Shown: in pieces, positions 41,603 through 51,578 of the stretch
How the letters are laid out: each line of letters starts with the position of its first letter
How positions within the stretch are numbered: position 1 is the stretch's first letter
From: Acytostelium subglobosum LB1
Taxonomy: Eukaryota > Evosea > Eumycetozoa > Acytosteliales > Acytosteliaceae
Assembly: GCF_000787575.1 (NCBI RefSeq)
Contig: NW_012236530.1
Coordinates: 502,734 to 566,733, forward strand
Direction of reading: 5' to 3'
Length of the DNA: 64,000 bases
Notes under the pieces: model-generated
The model's input: only the letters and a program-made list of their open reading frames with translations
Databases searched by the model: none
Told to the model about the DNA's origin: nothing
Position numbers and translations under genes: made by a program

Positions 41603-44371
41603 TTATGATGATGTTACTGGTTGTTGTTGTGGATTGCTCTCATTTCTAAGACGATCCAAAAGGTTCTTGGTGATCTCCAGTCTCTTCTCGGTTGTTTGCT
41701 TCTCGCGGGCCAACTCGTCAAACTGCACCTTCAACGCAGAGTAGCTGTGTTGGGACTCTTGCAACTCCTTGTCCTTGTTGTCGATGTTTGCCTTCTGCTG
41801 GTCCAGCTGCTGGCTGATGACCTGGCTGCGCGCCTTCTCCTCGTCCAGACGGTCCTGGAGCTCCTGGATCTCGTTCGACTTTGCATTGCCGTTTAGTTTT
41901 ACATTGTTCTCGTCGTTGTGATGCTGATGCTGATGCTGCAACTCCTCGATCCTCTTCTCAAGGTCACGAATCTGTTGCTGTTGTTTCTCGTTGGTCTGTC
42001 CGTGCTGGGCCTCCAGCTGGCAGATCGACTCCTCCTTGCCGGTGAGCGCCGACTTGATCCTCTCGACCTCGTCCATCAGCTCACTCTTGGCGGCAGAGGC
42101 GGCCTGCTCCAATGTGTTGCGCAGCTGATCCAACACGCTGCTGTGTTCGTTCTTGATAGAGTCGACGTGGGAGCAGTGCTCTGACTCCTTCGACTTGATG
42201 TGGTCGTCCTTGGCGGCCAGCTGGGCACGAAGATCAGCGACCAACTGCTCAGTCTGCTGGCTGTTGCTGCCACTCTCTGCGTGTGCTCTGTTCAATTGCT
42301 CGTCCTTTGCTGCGAGTTGATTCTTTAGTTCGTTGTGCTGTGTGTTCAAGTGGTCCAGCTCGCTCTGTTTCTGCGAGACGGTTTGCTTCAAGTCGGTGAT
42401 CTGTCCGTTGACCGTAGTGTTGTCGGCGTTCAATCTCTCCACTTGGCTCTTCAAGTCGGTTATTTGGTCGTTGACGCTCGAGCCATGAGACTTGATCTCA
42501 TTCAGCTCGGTGTCCTTAGCGCTCAGTTGTGCCTTCAAGTCGGTGATCTGATCGTTGACGCTGGAGCCCTGAGACTTGAGCTCATTCAACTCGGTGTCCT
42601 TGGCGCTCAGTTGTGTCTTCAAGTCGGTGATTTGGTCGTTAACGGTGGAGCCCTCAGTCTTGAGTCCGTTGATCTCGGTGTCCTTGGCGCTCAACTGTGC
42701 CTTGAGATCGGTGATCTGGTCGTTGACGCTGGAGCCCTGAGCCTTGAGTCCGCTCAGCTCGGTGTCCTTGGCGCTTAGTTGTGTCTTCAAGTCGGTGATC
42801 TGATCGTTGACGGTGGTGTTCTCGGCGGACAACTTCTCAATCTCGGCGGTCTTGGCATCGAGCTGCTGCTTGACCTCCTCAATGGACTTGTGCAGCTGCT
42901 GCTCGTTGACGCGCAGCTTCTCGAGCTCGGCAGATGTGTGACCGCTCTCGACGACCGACTGCTTCAGCTGCGTCAGCTGGCTGGTCAGATCGGCGACGAG
43001 TGCCTTCTCCTTCTCCAAAGCATCCTGGCGTCCAGTCTTGAGCTCCTCAAGTTGATCACGGAGCTTCTCGATCTGGAAGTTCTTCTCGGCGACCTCGTGC
43101 GAGGCCATCTTGTCGTCGAGCTGCTCCTGTGCCTCGACCTCCTTGAGCTTGAGCAACAGGTCGTTGATCTGGGCGTCCTTGGACTTGTTGTCGCTTTGCA
43201 ACGCGAGGATGTTGTCGCTGAACGACGTTCCCTGGCGCAGGAAGATGTCTTTCTCGTTCTGGAGCTTGATGATCTCCTCTTCGAGTGCGGGCAGCTTGGC
43301 GCTCAGCTCGGCGATCTCCTTCTTGAGGGCCTCCTCACGGACGGGGTCGCGCTGTGCAATGTTGGCGGCGTAGTTATACTGTTGCAGGGTGTTGTCAACG
43401 GATGCGGCGGCGGGCTGGCCACTTTGCACCTGCTGCTCCAGCTGCTTAATCCTCTCGGCGAGGCGGGCCTCGGCGGCCTCCTTGGCCACGCGCAACTTTA
43501 CAAGCTGGTCGGCCTGCATATCGATCTTGAGCTTATTCTCATCGCGCTCTCTCTCGAGGTCGGCCTCAGCCTGGCTCAGACGCTGCTTGGCGCTGGCCAA
43601 CTTCTCAAAGATGCTCGACTGTGACTTGACCTCCTGCCAGCCAGACGAAAAGTCAACCTTCTCCTCAACGTGCTTCTTTGGCTGTGTGGCGACGGCTACT
43701 GGGGCGGGCTTCTGAGCTGGCTTGGTGGTTGTGGCGGGCTTCTTTACTGGGATATCCATGGCCACTGGCTGTGACTGCTCGACCTTCTTGGCTGGCTGTT
43801 GTTGTTGTTGTGGTGCTGTGGTAGTTGTGGTAGTTGTGGTGGTTGTGGTTGCTGGAGTGGACTTCTTGTTGTCCTTCTTGGTGGCAGCTGGGGCTGGGGC
43901 AGTCTTGGCCTCAACCTTTGCTGGCTGCTCAACCTTCTTGGCTGGCTGCTGCTGCTCGACCTTCTTAGCTGGTTGTTGCTGCTGCTCAACCTTCTTGGCT
44001 GGCTGTTGTTGTGTTGTTGATGCTGCTGGGGTGGTGGTGGTGGCAGCTGGCTTGGCAACTGGTGCCGGCTGTTGTGGCTGAGTAGTCTGAGTCTGAGTCT
44101 GAGTCTGAGCAGCCTGTGGCTTGGCAACAGTGGCTGAGACCTTGGTCTTGTTAACAGACTTCTTATTGTTGGCAGCCGATTGCAGCTGAGCATTCTTCTT
44201 GTTCTGTAGTGCCTGCTGCTGTTGCTGCTGCTGTGTGAGCTGTGGTTGCACCTTTGTCGAGGCCTTCTGCAAGGCACCCTTATAAGTGATGTCTGGCTTA
44301 ATTATGAAGAAGTAATAGAGGAATCCCAATGGGATTGCGACCAATAATAAATAAAAGAAGTAATTGAACAT
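41603..44371 (-). CDS. Membrane-anchored coiled-coil protein, p180/kinectin-like layout
   Basis: An intronless frame of 922 residues. An N-terminal hydrophobic anchor (YFFYLLLVAIPLGFLYYFFII) is followed by a basic Gln/Ala/Lys/Pro region with KKVEQQQPAKKVEQ repeats, then about 650 residues of heptad coiled coil. Residues about 510-660 contain a 28-residue tandem repeat (SVNDQITDLKxQLSAKDTEL). The layout (TM, basic repeats, long coiled coil facing the cytosol) resembles the ER proteins RRBP1/p180 and kinectin, but I see no sequence match beyond composition, so orthology is inference. Possible roles are ER shape, ribosome binding or vesicle tethering. Confidence 0.7.
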   Translation of the reverse strand: MFNYFFYLLLVAIPLGFLYYFFIIKPDITYKGALQKASTKVQPQLTQQQQQQQALQNKKNAQLQSAANNKKSVNKTKVSATVAKPQAAQTQTQTQTTQPQQPAPVAKPAATTTTPAASTTQQQPAKKVEQQQQPAKKVEQQQPAKKVEQPAKVEAKTAPAPAATKKDNKKSTPATTTTTTTTTTTAPQQQQQPAKKVEQSQPVAMDIPVKKPATTTKPAQKPAPVAVATQPKKHVEEKVDFSSGWQEVKSQSSIFEKLASAKQRLSQAEADLERERDENKLKIDMQADQLVKLRVAKEAAEARLAERIKQLEQQVQSGQPAAASVDNTLQQYNYAANIAQRDPVREEALKKEIAELSAKLPALEEEIIKLQNEKDIFLRQGTSFSDNILALQSDNKSKDAQINDLLLKLKEVEAQEQLDDKMASHEVAEKNFQIEKLRDQLEELKTGRQDALEKEKALVADLTSQLTQLKQSVVESGHTSAELEKLRVNEQQLHKSIEEVKQQLDAKTAEIEKLSAENTTVNDQITDLKTQLSAKDTELSGLKAQGSSVNDQITDLKAQLSAKDTEINGLKTEGSTVNDQITDLKTQLSAKDTELNELKSQGSSVNDQITDLKAQLSAKDTELNEIKSHGSSVNDQITDLKSQVERLNADNTTVNGQITDLKQTVSQKQSELDHLNTQHNELKNQLAAKDEQLNRAHAESGSNSQQTEQLVADLRAQLAAKDDHIKSKESEHCSHVDSIKNEHSSVLDQLRNTLEQAASAAKSELMDEVERIKSALTGKEESICQLEAQHGQTNEKQQQQIRDLEKRIEELQHQHQHHNDENNVKLNGNAKSNEIQELQDRLDEEKARSQVISQQLDQQKANIDNKDKELQESQHSYSALKVQFDELAREKQTTEKRLEITKNLLDRLRNESNPQQQPVTSS
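42390..42840 (-). repeat. 84-bp coding tandem repeat, five to six units
   Basis: Each unit encodes 28 residues (four heptads) of the SVNDQITDLK / QLSAKDTEL pattern. Units are nearly identical in the core and diverge at the SGLKAQG / NELKSQG / NGLKTEG hinge, indicating recent unequal exchange. Confidence 0.85.
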
Positions 44372-45129
44372 CGTATTATTATTATTATTCTATTTCTATC
44401 GATATCCTAAATGTATTTATGATATGAATGGAACCAATGTATTAGATCGCTGAAAAACTACTTTACATGATCAATCAATCAATCAATCAATCATGGATGA
44501 AGATCAGAGCACATGATCAATCGATCGATCAATCAAATATATATAATACTCACTGTTGGGAACTAAGAACAGTAACAACAATGAATGATTGAATGAGTGG
44601 AATGAATGAGTGGAATGAATGAATTGAATGAATGGAATGACTGACTACTAGTTGGGGGATGATGTGAGTGATGTGGAGTGGAACTGTACTCTATCTCTGT
44701 CTCTCAATGTCTATCTGTATGTCTGTCTATCTATTTTAAAAAATGACAATGACAAGAAGAACAAACAAAAGTATTGAATATGAATGAATGATGGATGCTG
44801 CTTGAACTGGAATGAAGGGTCAGTGGTGGCTAAGAAGGGAATGGATTGTATTGCTGATGTTGCAGGAGTGGTGAGGAGGTCTCACCTGTCAGATCACTCA
44901 TTCAGCCCCCCACACCCAAAAATAAAAAAAAAAGTCAAATTTGGCTGTGTGGACTTGAACATGAATAGTTTGACTTTTGAAGTTCTGAAATTGAACCACA
45001 CTATTGATTGAGGTTCATCAATCAATTTATGGGTTCGAAGGCATCCAACCAAACATTGCCCAATAGTGAGTCATTCTTTTAATTGTGATTCAATCTATCA
45101 ATTAAGATAATAACAAGGATACACATGTA
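44372..45129. other. Divergent promoter spacer, no gene seen
   Basis: Lies between the p180-like gene (minus) and NRDE2 (plus). It contains CAATCAATC and TGAATGAATGG repeats, an A-run near 44925 and TCTATCTGTC repeats. A plus frame at 44784-45011 has no support. Confidence 0.5.
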
Positions 45130-48100
45130 ATGCAAAGACCTACAGCTTTGTTCCCTGCATACTCCAAACAACCTTTATTAAAGGGTAATGAGAAGAGTCC
45201 TCCTCCGCCACCTCCACCGCCTCCTCCTCCACCTCAGACAGCACAACCTCCACCTCCACCTCCACCTCCACCTACAACCGGAGTAGTAGTAGTGGATTCA
45301 TCTCAATCACGAAGGAGAGCATCAGACTTCTTTGATGATCAATCAACCTCACAATCAATCACAGTCATCAACAATAGCGATGAAAGTGACGATGATGAAC
45401 ATAGTAAGAAGAGGAAGAAGAGTAAGAAGAAGAAGGATAAAACAAAGACAAAGAGGATCAAGGGTGATAAGACTTCAAATGAAATGTATGTTGTCGTTGT
45501 CAATCGATCATTCAATCAATCAATCAATCAACTCATACTAACACGATGTGATGTAATGTTATGTAGCGCACTACTTGAGTATATGAAACCACAAATAGGA
45601 AGTGATCAGTATGTATCTGATTATCGAGGAGACAGTGCACTGGCAAGACAAACAACATTGGCTGCCAATAAGTCATTGCGCTATACATATGATCACAGTG
45701 GCGTGCTTGGCCTCGTTGGCTACGAGATGAAGTTCTCCAAGAAGCATGGACTGATACTTGAGCAAACATCACTGGCGTCGTCGGGATCGTCATCCACGAC
45801 ACATACACTGGGGCGATATTTCAAACAGGCTTCCACCTCGACCCCTGGCGAATCAACAACACTCATTCAATCAATCAAACAACAAACTCCAACTCAGGCG
45901 ATCAACAATGATCTGTTCAGATCAGTGGCCAACTTCATCCCACAGACCATTGCCGACCCTGCATATGGAGCTGTGCGCGAGGCTACCAAGGAGGAGCTTG
46001 TTTTGGAGAAGGACGCGCTACTCAATGCATTGGTTGAGCGCGAGCCTCAGAGCATCGACTCGTGGATACAACTGGCAGAGCATCAGGATGCATACATTGT
46101 GTTCAGCTTCAAGAAAATGCGTGCGCGTCGTCCCATAATCGAGAAGAAGTTATCAATCTATCGCAGGGGCCTCATGGCCAACCCAGACTCTGACGAGCTT
46201 ACTGTGCGCTACATGCGACTGGCCGCACAACTTTGGGACAAGGAGCAAGTGCGTCAACTCTGGGACAAGGTGCTTGAACGGCGCGCAAACACATTGACAA
46301 ACGCGGCAGCTAATGATGGCGGCGACCTCATCTCTGACACTTTGTGGCGCGAGTACTTTGACTTCTCAATGTCGTCCAACTTTGCATCATTCAATGTAGA
46401 TTGGACGCGCAAGCTATTCATTCGACTCATTCAGCAGTTGCTTGCCAAGCGCAGGACGTTCAAACCCAAGTCCACGGACTTCCTCGTGCAGGTTGGACGT
46501 GTTGAGCAGGCTCTGCTGGGATACGTGGCGCAATGGGCACGCTTTGAGCGTCAGGCTGGCTATCCCGAGCGTGCCATTGGTCTCTTCCAATCTTTGATCG
46601 AGTTCAACTGCTTCACACCAGTTCACATGGCAACCACCTCTCCCCAGGCCGTGCTCCTCAGCCAATTCCAACGATTTTGGGAGTCGGAGCAGCCTAGAAT
46701 CGGCGAGCCTGGCGCAGTTGGGTGGCACCAAACACTGATGAACGATCCAACAATCAATCAACAAGATGACATGTCCATCGAGGAGATGGAGAGATTGATA
46801 CATGAACAGGAGATGGAGCAAGAACCTGTTGATGACTTGGACAACATATTCACGAATGAAGATAGCAAGGTCAAGGTGAACGATTACGACATTGATGGAC
46901 AAGACATGCTGCGAATGAGACTAATGGAGATCAAGGTGAAGGCAATGGCCAATTCAGAGCCTGAGGATATGGACATGGAACAGATCAATGGCTCAGCAAC
47001 ACAACTGGACGACAATGTCCTGTTTGAGATTGCAGAGAAGAAGCCAAGGACAATGGATCAACTGTCAACAATGGTCAGTGCCACAGTGTTTGAGCGTTAT
47101 GGTGAAGTTTTACTCGCAGCCGTCATCGAGTACCTAAAGACTAGTGAACAGTTACAAGAAGAAGAGGAAGGTGAGATCATCGAGCAACAACCACGGACAA
47201 AGGAGAAGGAGAAGGAGTCCAGCATAGCCATGCTTCAGAGATGGGCAGACAAGGAGATCACGATGGAGAGGAATGAATGGATGCCACTGAAGCTCATAGA
47301 CCTCGTCTCAAGCGAGAGTATGAGTGAGAGCGAGGGTGAGAGTGACCCCCATAGACTGGTATTGTTTGGCGATGTAAAGGACATACTGTTCAGACTGGTG
47401 AAGGATGAGAACAAGATGGAGTTGGTGTATCAGTACCTCGAGTTCCTCGGTGTATCCAACATCTATGACATCAGACTCCCATTCAATCATCGTCTTCGTC
47501 GAGAGTCCTACAACTCAATCGAAGACAACATATCGATGTTGTTCCAGACACTTGATGATGATGTACCATTGGTGGATACCGCGACGGCCACTGGCACTGG
47601 TACAGGAGATCAGAGACCTATCTGGGCTTCGGCATTCTCCTTGATGTCTCCACATTCAATGGCTGGCGACAAGTTGGAGTTCATAACCAGGGTGTACAGC
47701 CAGTGTTTGGGCGCCAAGCACTCAGTGTTCAATGACAATGTGGGCTTTGCAATATCATTCATTCAGTTCTTGGCCAAGAGTGGACGTGTGGACGAAGCCA
47801 CAACATCAGTTGTGCAACTGCTCAAGCAACATCGTAACGCCACCAAGTTGTATGATTGCTACGCTCAACTCCTTGTCTCTTCGAAGAAACTGCCAGAGGC
47901 ACGCAAGGTCTACCAGACAGCACTCTCAACCCTATATCAAGGGGACGTAAACATGGACAGTCATGCGCACTCTCAGCCAGGCGAGTACTTATATCGCCAG
48001 TACTGTCTCACAGAGCTCGAGGCTATATACCAGACATTGAAGCGCGACCCATCACTGCTCAAGAAGTTCATACGTTCAAAGAAGTCATTCTTGGACATGT

Positions 48101-49023
48101 TCATGCTGCCCGTGCACGTGTTGTGCTGCTTCACCGAGGGCAAGTTCCAGGTGTTCTCGACCAAGACCACCCCGGTCACCACTGGTCGCCTCCTAATCTG
48201 TCAGAAGAACTATGAGCGACTGGCACTCAGTGCGCAACGCCCAAGCACCGACTACTGGATATGCTTTGTGTTGTTCAAGCTGCTGACCACTGATTTGAAG
48301 ACGTCGATGGAGATCATGCAGGCTGGACTGGCGTCCTGTCACAACATTGAGCCCAAGCAGCACGAGCTGCTTACAGTGCGCTTCGTGGAGATTATCACAA
48401 AGTACTCGCCAATCATTGGATCGCCACCATATCTCATCAAACAGGTGATCATGGATCGCCTCGGGGACTATCCCGATCACCCACTGTTGCTGTCCTGCTT
48501 CCTCAATTGGGAGGGCGCCACATCGTCCTCGATGCGCATCCGTCAGTACTTTGACAGGACCAATGCCCAAGACGACAACTCGACGATCTTCTGGTTGTTT
48601 GCTCTGCGCTGTGAGATCAATCGATTGGGCAGCGCATTGCGCATCAAGTCGCTGTTTGAGCGCGCACTACAATCACCTCTGACTCGACACAGCATCGTGC
48701 TGTGGCAACTGTATATACGATTCGAACGAGCTAGACAGCGACCAAAGGCTGCCAAGGCACTATATTATCGAGCCATCAAGGAGCTACCCTGGTCCAAGTC
48801 CATTTGGTTGATGGCATTCAGTAGCAGCGACATCGTCCAGCCTGCTGATGTTACTGTTACTGCTACTGCTACTGCTGGTTTATTGAGCGAGATGGAGCAA
48901 CGCGATCTTATACCATTGTTAAGAGAGAAACAGATTCGACTGAGGTCTCCTCCTCCTACATCCGAGCCATTAAACGACTACAACTCTGCTGTTGCTGCTG
49001 CTTCTTCTGTTGAAGATCATTAG
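45130..49023 (+). CDS. NRDE2: NRDE2-type nuclear RNA surveillance protein
   Basis: Two exons (45130-45485 and 45567-49023) give 1,270 residues. The N-terminus has two poly-Pro runs and a Lys-rich nuclear signal (KKRKKSKKKKDK). The NRDE-2 domain follows: YVSDYRGDSALA, then EKDALLNALVEREPQSIDSWIQLAEHQD, the family signature. The rest is HAT/TPR-like helical repeats to the end (RIKSLFERAL, KAAKALYYRAIKELPWSK). In animals and fission yeast the protein works with the MTR4/exosome machinery; in C. elegans it acts in nuclear RNAi. The intron has a GTATGT donor, a TACTAAC branch site and the sense TCAATCAATC repeat. Length is close to the human protein (1,164). Confidence 0.88.
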   Translation: MQRPTALFPAYSKQPLLKGNEKSPPPPPPPPPPPPQTAQPPPPPPPPPTTGVVVVDSSQSRRRASDFFDDQSTSQSITVINNSDESDDDEHSKKRKKSKKKKDKTKTKRIKGDKTSNEMYVVVVNRSFNQSINQLILTRCDVMLCSALLEYMKPQIGSDQYVSDYRGDSALARQTTLAANKSLRYTYDHSGVLGLVGYEMKFSKKHGLILEQTSLASSGSSSTTHTLGRYFKQASTSTPGESTTLIQSIKQQTPTQAINNDLFRSVANFIPQTIADPAYGAVREATKEELVLEKDALLNALVEREPQSIDSWIQLAEHQDAYIVFSFKKMRARRPIIEKKLSIYRRGLMANPDSDELTVRYMRLAAQLWDKEQVRQLWDKVLERRANTLTNAAANDGGDLISDTLWREYFDFSMSSNFASFNVDWTRKLFIRLIQQLLAKRRTFKPKSTDFLVQVGRVEQALLGYVAQWARFERQAGYPERAIGLFQSLIEFNCFTPVHMATTSPQAVLLSQFQRFWESEQPRIGEPGAVGWHQTLMNDPTINQQDDMSIEEMERLIHEQEMEQEPVDDLDNIFTNEDSKVKVNDYDIDGQDMLRMRLMEIKVKAMANSEPEDMDMEQINGSATQLDDNVLFEIAEKKPRTMDQLSTMVSATVFERYGEVLLAAVIEYLKTSEQLQEEEEGEIIEQQPRTKEKEKESSIAMLQRWADKEITMERNEWMPLKLIDLVSSESMSESEGESDPHRLVLFGDVKDILFRLVKDENKMELVYQYLEFLGVSNIYDIRLPFNHRLRRESYNSIEDNISMLFQTLDDDVPLVDTATATGTGTGDQRPIWASAFSLMSPHSMAGDKLEFITRVYSQCLGAKHSVFNDNVGFAISFIQFLAKSGRVDEATTSVVQLLKQHRNATKLYDCYAQLLVSSKKLPEARKVYQTALSTLYQGDVNMDSHAHSQPGEYLYRQYCLTELEAIYQTLKRDPSLLKKFIRSKKSFLDMFMLPVHVLCCFTEGKFQVFSTKTTPVTTGRLLICQKNYERLALSAQRPSTDYWICFVLFKLLTTDLKTSMEIMQAGLASCHNIEPKQHELLTVRFVEIITKYSPIIGSPPYLIKQVIMDRLGDYPDHPLLLSCFLNWEGATSSSMRIRQYFDRTNAQDDNSTIFWLFALRCEINRLGSALRIKSLFERALQSPLTRHSIVLWQLYIRFERARQRPKAAKALYYRAIKELPWSKSIWLMAFSSSDIVQPADVTVTATATAGLLSEMEQRDLIPLLREKQIRLRSPPPTSEPLNDYNSAVAAASSVEDH

Positions 49024-49118
49024 CAGTTCAATATCCTGTACATTCTCCATTGTGTCTTGTCATGCTCCAACACATCGTTGTTCATATGAAGCTATGTGAT
49101 CGACCAATCTTCTGTCGT

Positions 49119-49456
49119 TTACTTCTCGTATCCCTTGCTTCCAGGCACAGGCTTTGCCTCCCAGTGAGACAAGTCTACCTTCTTTGACATTTTCTTTATG
49201 ATTGAATGAATGATTGAGTGAGCGAATGAGAGGAGTAAGCTGATGTCGAATGAATGAATGAATGAATACATACCTCATACTCCTCTTCGAGAGATGATGA
49301 CTTCTTGTTTGGGTCACCAAGTCTTCTGCTATCCCATCGCTCATACTTGTGCTCCATGAAGTGATTGAGAGCACCAAAGCAGACGATTGTTACGCCCAAC
49401 ATTGGTGCCAATGTATACCAAAGTGACTTCTTATTGATCTTGAAGGGTAGCTTCAT
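49119..49456 (-). CDS. Small single-pass membrane protein, unknown
   Basis: Two exons joined at a GTATGT donor near 49271 and an acceptor near 49192 give about 86 residues. The start MKLPFKINKKSLWYTL leads into one hydrophobic segment (LAPMLGVTIVCFGALNHF), then HKYERWDSRRLGD and a polar tail ending PVPGSKGYEK. Short basic N-terminus, one TM and an acidic/basic tail are typical of accessory subunits of mitochondrial respiratory complexes, but I recognise no specific family. Canonical introns and the conserved-looking tail argue that it is real. It is convergent with NRDE2, whose stop lies 96 bp away. Confidence 0.65.
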
Positions 49457-49690
49457 CCTCTCTCCTACATATACTATCTGTTCGCTCAATCAATCGATCA
49501 TTCAAATATAAATGAAGTCGCACACACACACGACTTGTCAATCATTCAGTCATCAATCAATCACACACTACACTCTGCATGGTTATGTGATGTTATACAA
49601 GTTACTTCAAGTGATGAAGAAGAGTCTTTATTCTAGAATGATAATAAAGAGGATGGATCGGATCGTTTGACTGACTGCCAATCAAATGGT

Positions 49691-50353
49691 TTAGTCAGAG
49701 TCTGACTCGTAGGTGCGGTCATTAGCGCATGGAGTGCAGATTGGGTCCACGTGCCATGGGTTGGAGTTGTCGGCACAGAAGTTGGGGTAGATGGTGTCGG
49801 TCTTGTGAGCGAGGATGCCACCGATGATTTGGGGGGGTGGGCTCTTGGGGATACCATAGTAGTTGGCGTTAATCTTGGCAGAGGTGATTGGGATCTGGCC
49901 GAGACACTTGTCACAGTAGAGGGTCTTGATGGAGGTACCGTAGACGACCTTGCGGAAGCCCATCCACATGGCGGCCGAGTGGCACATTGGGCAGGACTCG
50001 CCAGTGGTGTACAGGTAGTAGCCGTCCCAGACGTTCTGGTGGTGGATCTTGGAGCAGTTGAGCATGGCGACCATCTCACCGTGCAGGATGGCAGAGTCTG
50101 GGTTCTGGTTGAGGCCAGTGCACATGACTGTGCCGTTGGGGTGGACGATGACGGTGGTGAACAGGTTCTTCTTGGCGACGGCGAGGTCGTAGGCAATCTT
50201 CATGTACTTCTCGTGGAACTTGCGCTCAGTTCTGGAGAGGTCGCCTGGGTAGAGCACCTCGGATGGGCGTGGCTGGAAGAATGGCTCGTCGCAAGCCAAG
50301 GCAACAACTGCTGCCATCATAAGCAAGGTGGCAATAATCAAGATCTTTGACAT
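49691..50353 (-). CDS. Secreted cytidine/guanine deaminase-fold protein
   Basis: An intronless frame of 220 residues. It begins with a clear signal peptide (ILIIATLLMMAAVVALA, then Cys). The deaminase fold is complete: HGE at residues 91-93 (His zinc ligand, catalytic Glu) and CPMC at 121-124 (two Cys ligands), with the surrounding GLNQNPDSAILHGEMVAM and TTGESCPMCHSAAMW of the CMP/dCMP, guanine and tRNA-adenosine deaminase group. Extra Cys residues near the end (CDKC, FCADN, CTPCAND) could form disulfides or another metal site. The fold is normally intracellular, so secretion is unusual. Substrate is unknown; a free base or nucleoside in the phagosome or medium is inference. A TM anchor is absent. 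Confidence 0.85.
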   Translation of the reverse strand: MSKILIIATLLMMAAVVALACDEPFFQPRPSEVLYPGDLSRTERKFHEKYMKIAYDLAVAKKNLFTTVIVHPNGTVMCTGLNQNPDSAILHGEMVAMLNCSKIHHQNVWDGYYLYTTGESCPMCHSAAMWMGFRKVVYGTSIKTLYCDKCLGQIPITSAKINANYYGIPKSPPPQIIGGILAHKTDTIYPNFCADNSNPWHVDPICTPCANDRTYESDSD

Positions 50354-51578
50354 TGTTTGTTTGTTTGGTGTTTGTGTGATTGTAATAGTACTAGATACAG
50401 ATAATAATACAGATATGTAATGTTGATATATTAATGATTGATGATGACAGAGGTCTCTTTAAAGGTTTCCTTTCTTCCAAGTCCCTGATCACCCCCCAGA
50501 GTGTCAAGGATGCGGCCCTTCATTGTTGAGTTGCTTCCAGTTCCTCCTCACATGATTGCGCGTTGTTGTTGACGGTTTGGGCCTCAACAACCCCAACATG
50601 GAAAGTGGAGTTGATTAGAAGGAAGGTCCTCTTGCCTTGCCTGGCAAGTGTCATCCATGTGATACCACATCACGATGATCACAATCACATACACATACAC
50701 ATACATACAAGTCAGGAAAATTCACCATCATCATTGCCTTGCCTCAGCGGATCTTCTATCTCACAACTTTATCAACAACATCACAATATTAATATTTGCA
50801 ACATGGGTGTGGCCCCGCCAAGCCTAATCAGTAAGTCGCGCCTCTCTCTACCAGTTGACGAACATTGGATACTAAAATCTTGATTGCGTCTCACGAGATT
50901 GAACTCGCGTTGATCATTGCTATTGAGTTGAAGGACATTATCTGAATGAGGTACCCCCAGATGATGGTCGACCCCCTTGCCTAACATCTGGACCAAACTT
51001 TGATCGTCCGCAGGGTCCTTGCACCTAGAGCTGGCACTTTTGAGATTGGAAAAAATCTTCTACAGTCGCGAGAAGGGTCTTGCAACGAGAGAGCACGATT
51101 ATGATCCTGATCAGGTGATCAAACAACCCCTCAAGCAGAACGAACGCAGAACCGACACAATGGGGTGATTGTTGTTGTACTTCCACGATCCAAATATCTT
51201 GTCTTTGTCTTCCTGTCTGGCTTTCTTGTCAAGTGGGTCAGTGTCACGCATTCCAAGACCTGACATTCTTGGCAAATAGATTGACAGGTTGTTGTATGTT
51301 CAACATCCGGGTTGCAGCGTGTGTATGTTTGAGCTGGCAAGAATGATGGAATGTCGTGACGAGCAGTTCATCCAGTTACCCAACAACAGGGCCATCGCCC
51401 TTCTACAATGATGATGATGTCGATGTCGATGCAGATTTAGATTTATGACAAACACCAGCCAGCCTTCATGAGATAAATATATAAATATATTGTTATAGTT
51501 GTACTGTACAGTACCTGTACTATTGTGTGTGCTTGGTTTGGTCTGATATGGTCGACCAAGACATGTGTTGACACCTGT
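50354..51578. other. Gene-poor stretch with coding-like fragments
   Basis: The promoter of the deaminase gene, then about 1 kb with no intact gene. Three minus frames look partly coding between 50780 and 51266: one from about 51055 to 50781 (SLVQMLGKGVDHHLGV, NLVRRNQDFS), one near 51230-51020 (FDHLIRIIIVLSRCKTLL), and a 51-codon frame with ATG at 51266 ending at 51111 (MSGLGMRDTDPLDKKARQED). They overlap in different frames, so this may be a decayed gene or a small gene with introns I cannot place. I do not recognise the protein. Confidence 0.3.

Noticed and set aside
42779-43624. 281-codon Leu-rich plus-strand frame
   Set aside because: It is the antisense shadow of the coiled-coil gene; Leu/Glu/Lys codons read backwards as Leu-rich sequence.
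50884-50915. Second TTCAATC-containing hairpin resembling a tRNA T-arm
   Set aside because: There is no acceptor, D or anticodon arm nearby, and the sequence lies in a coding-like minus frame.
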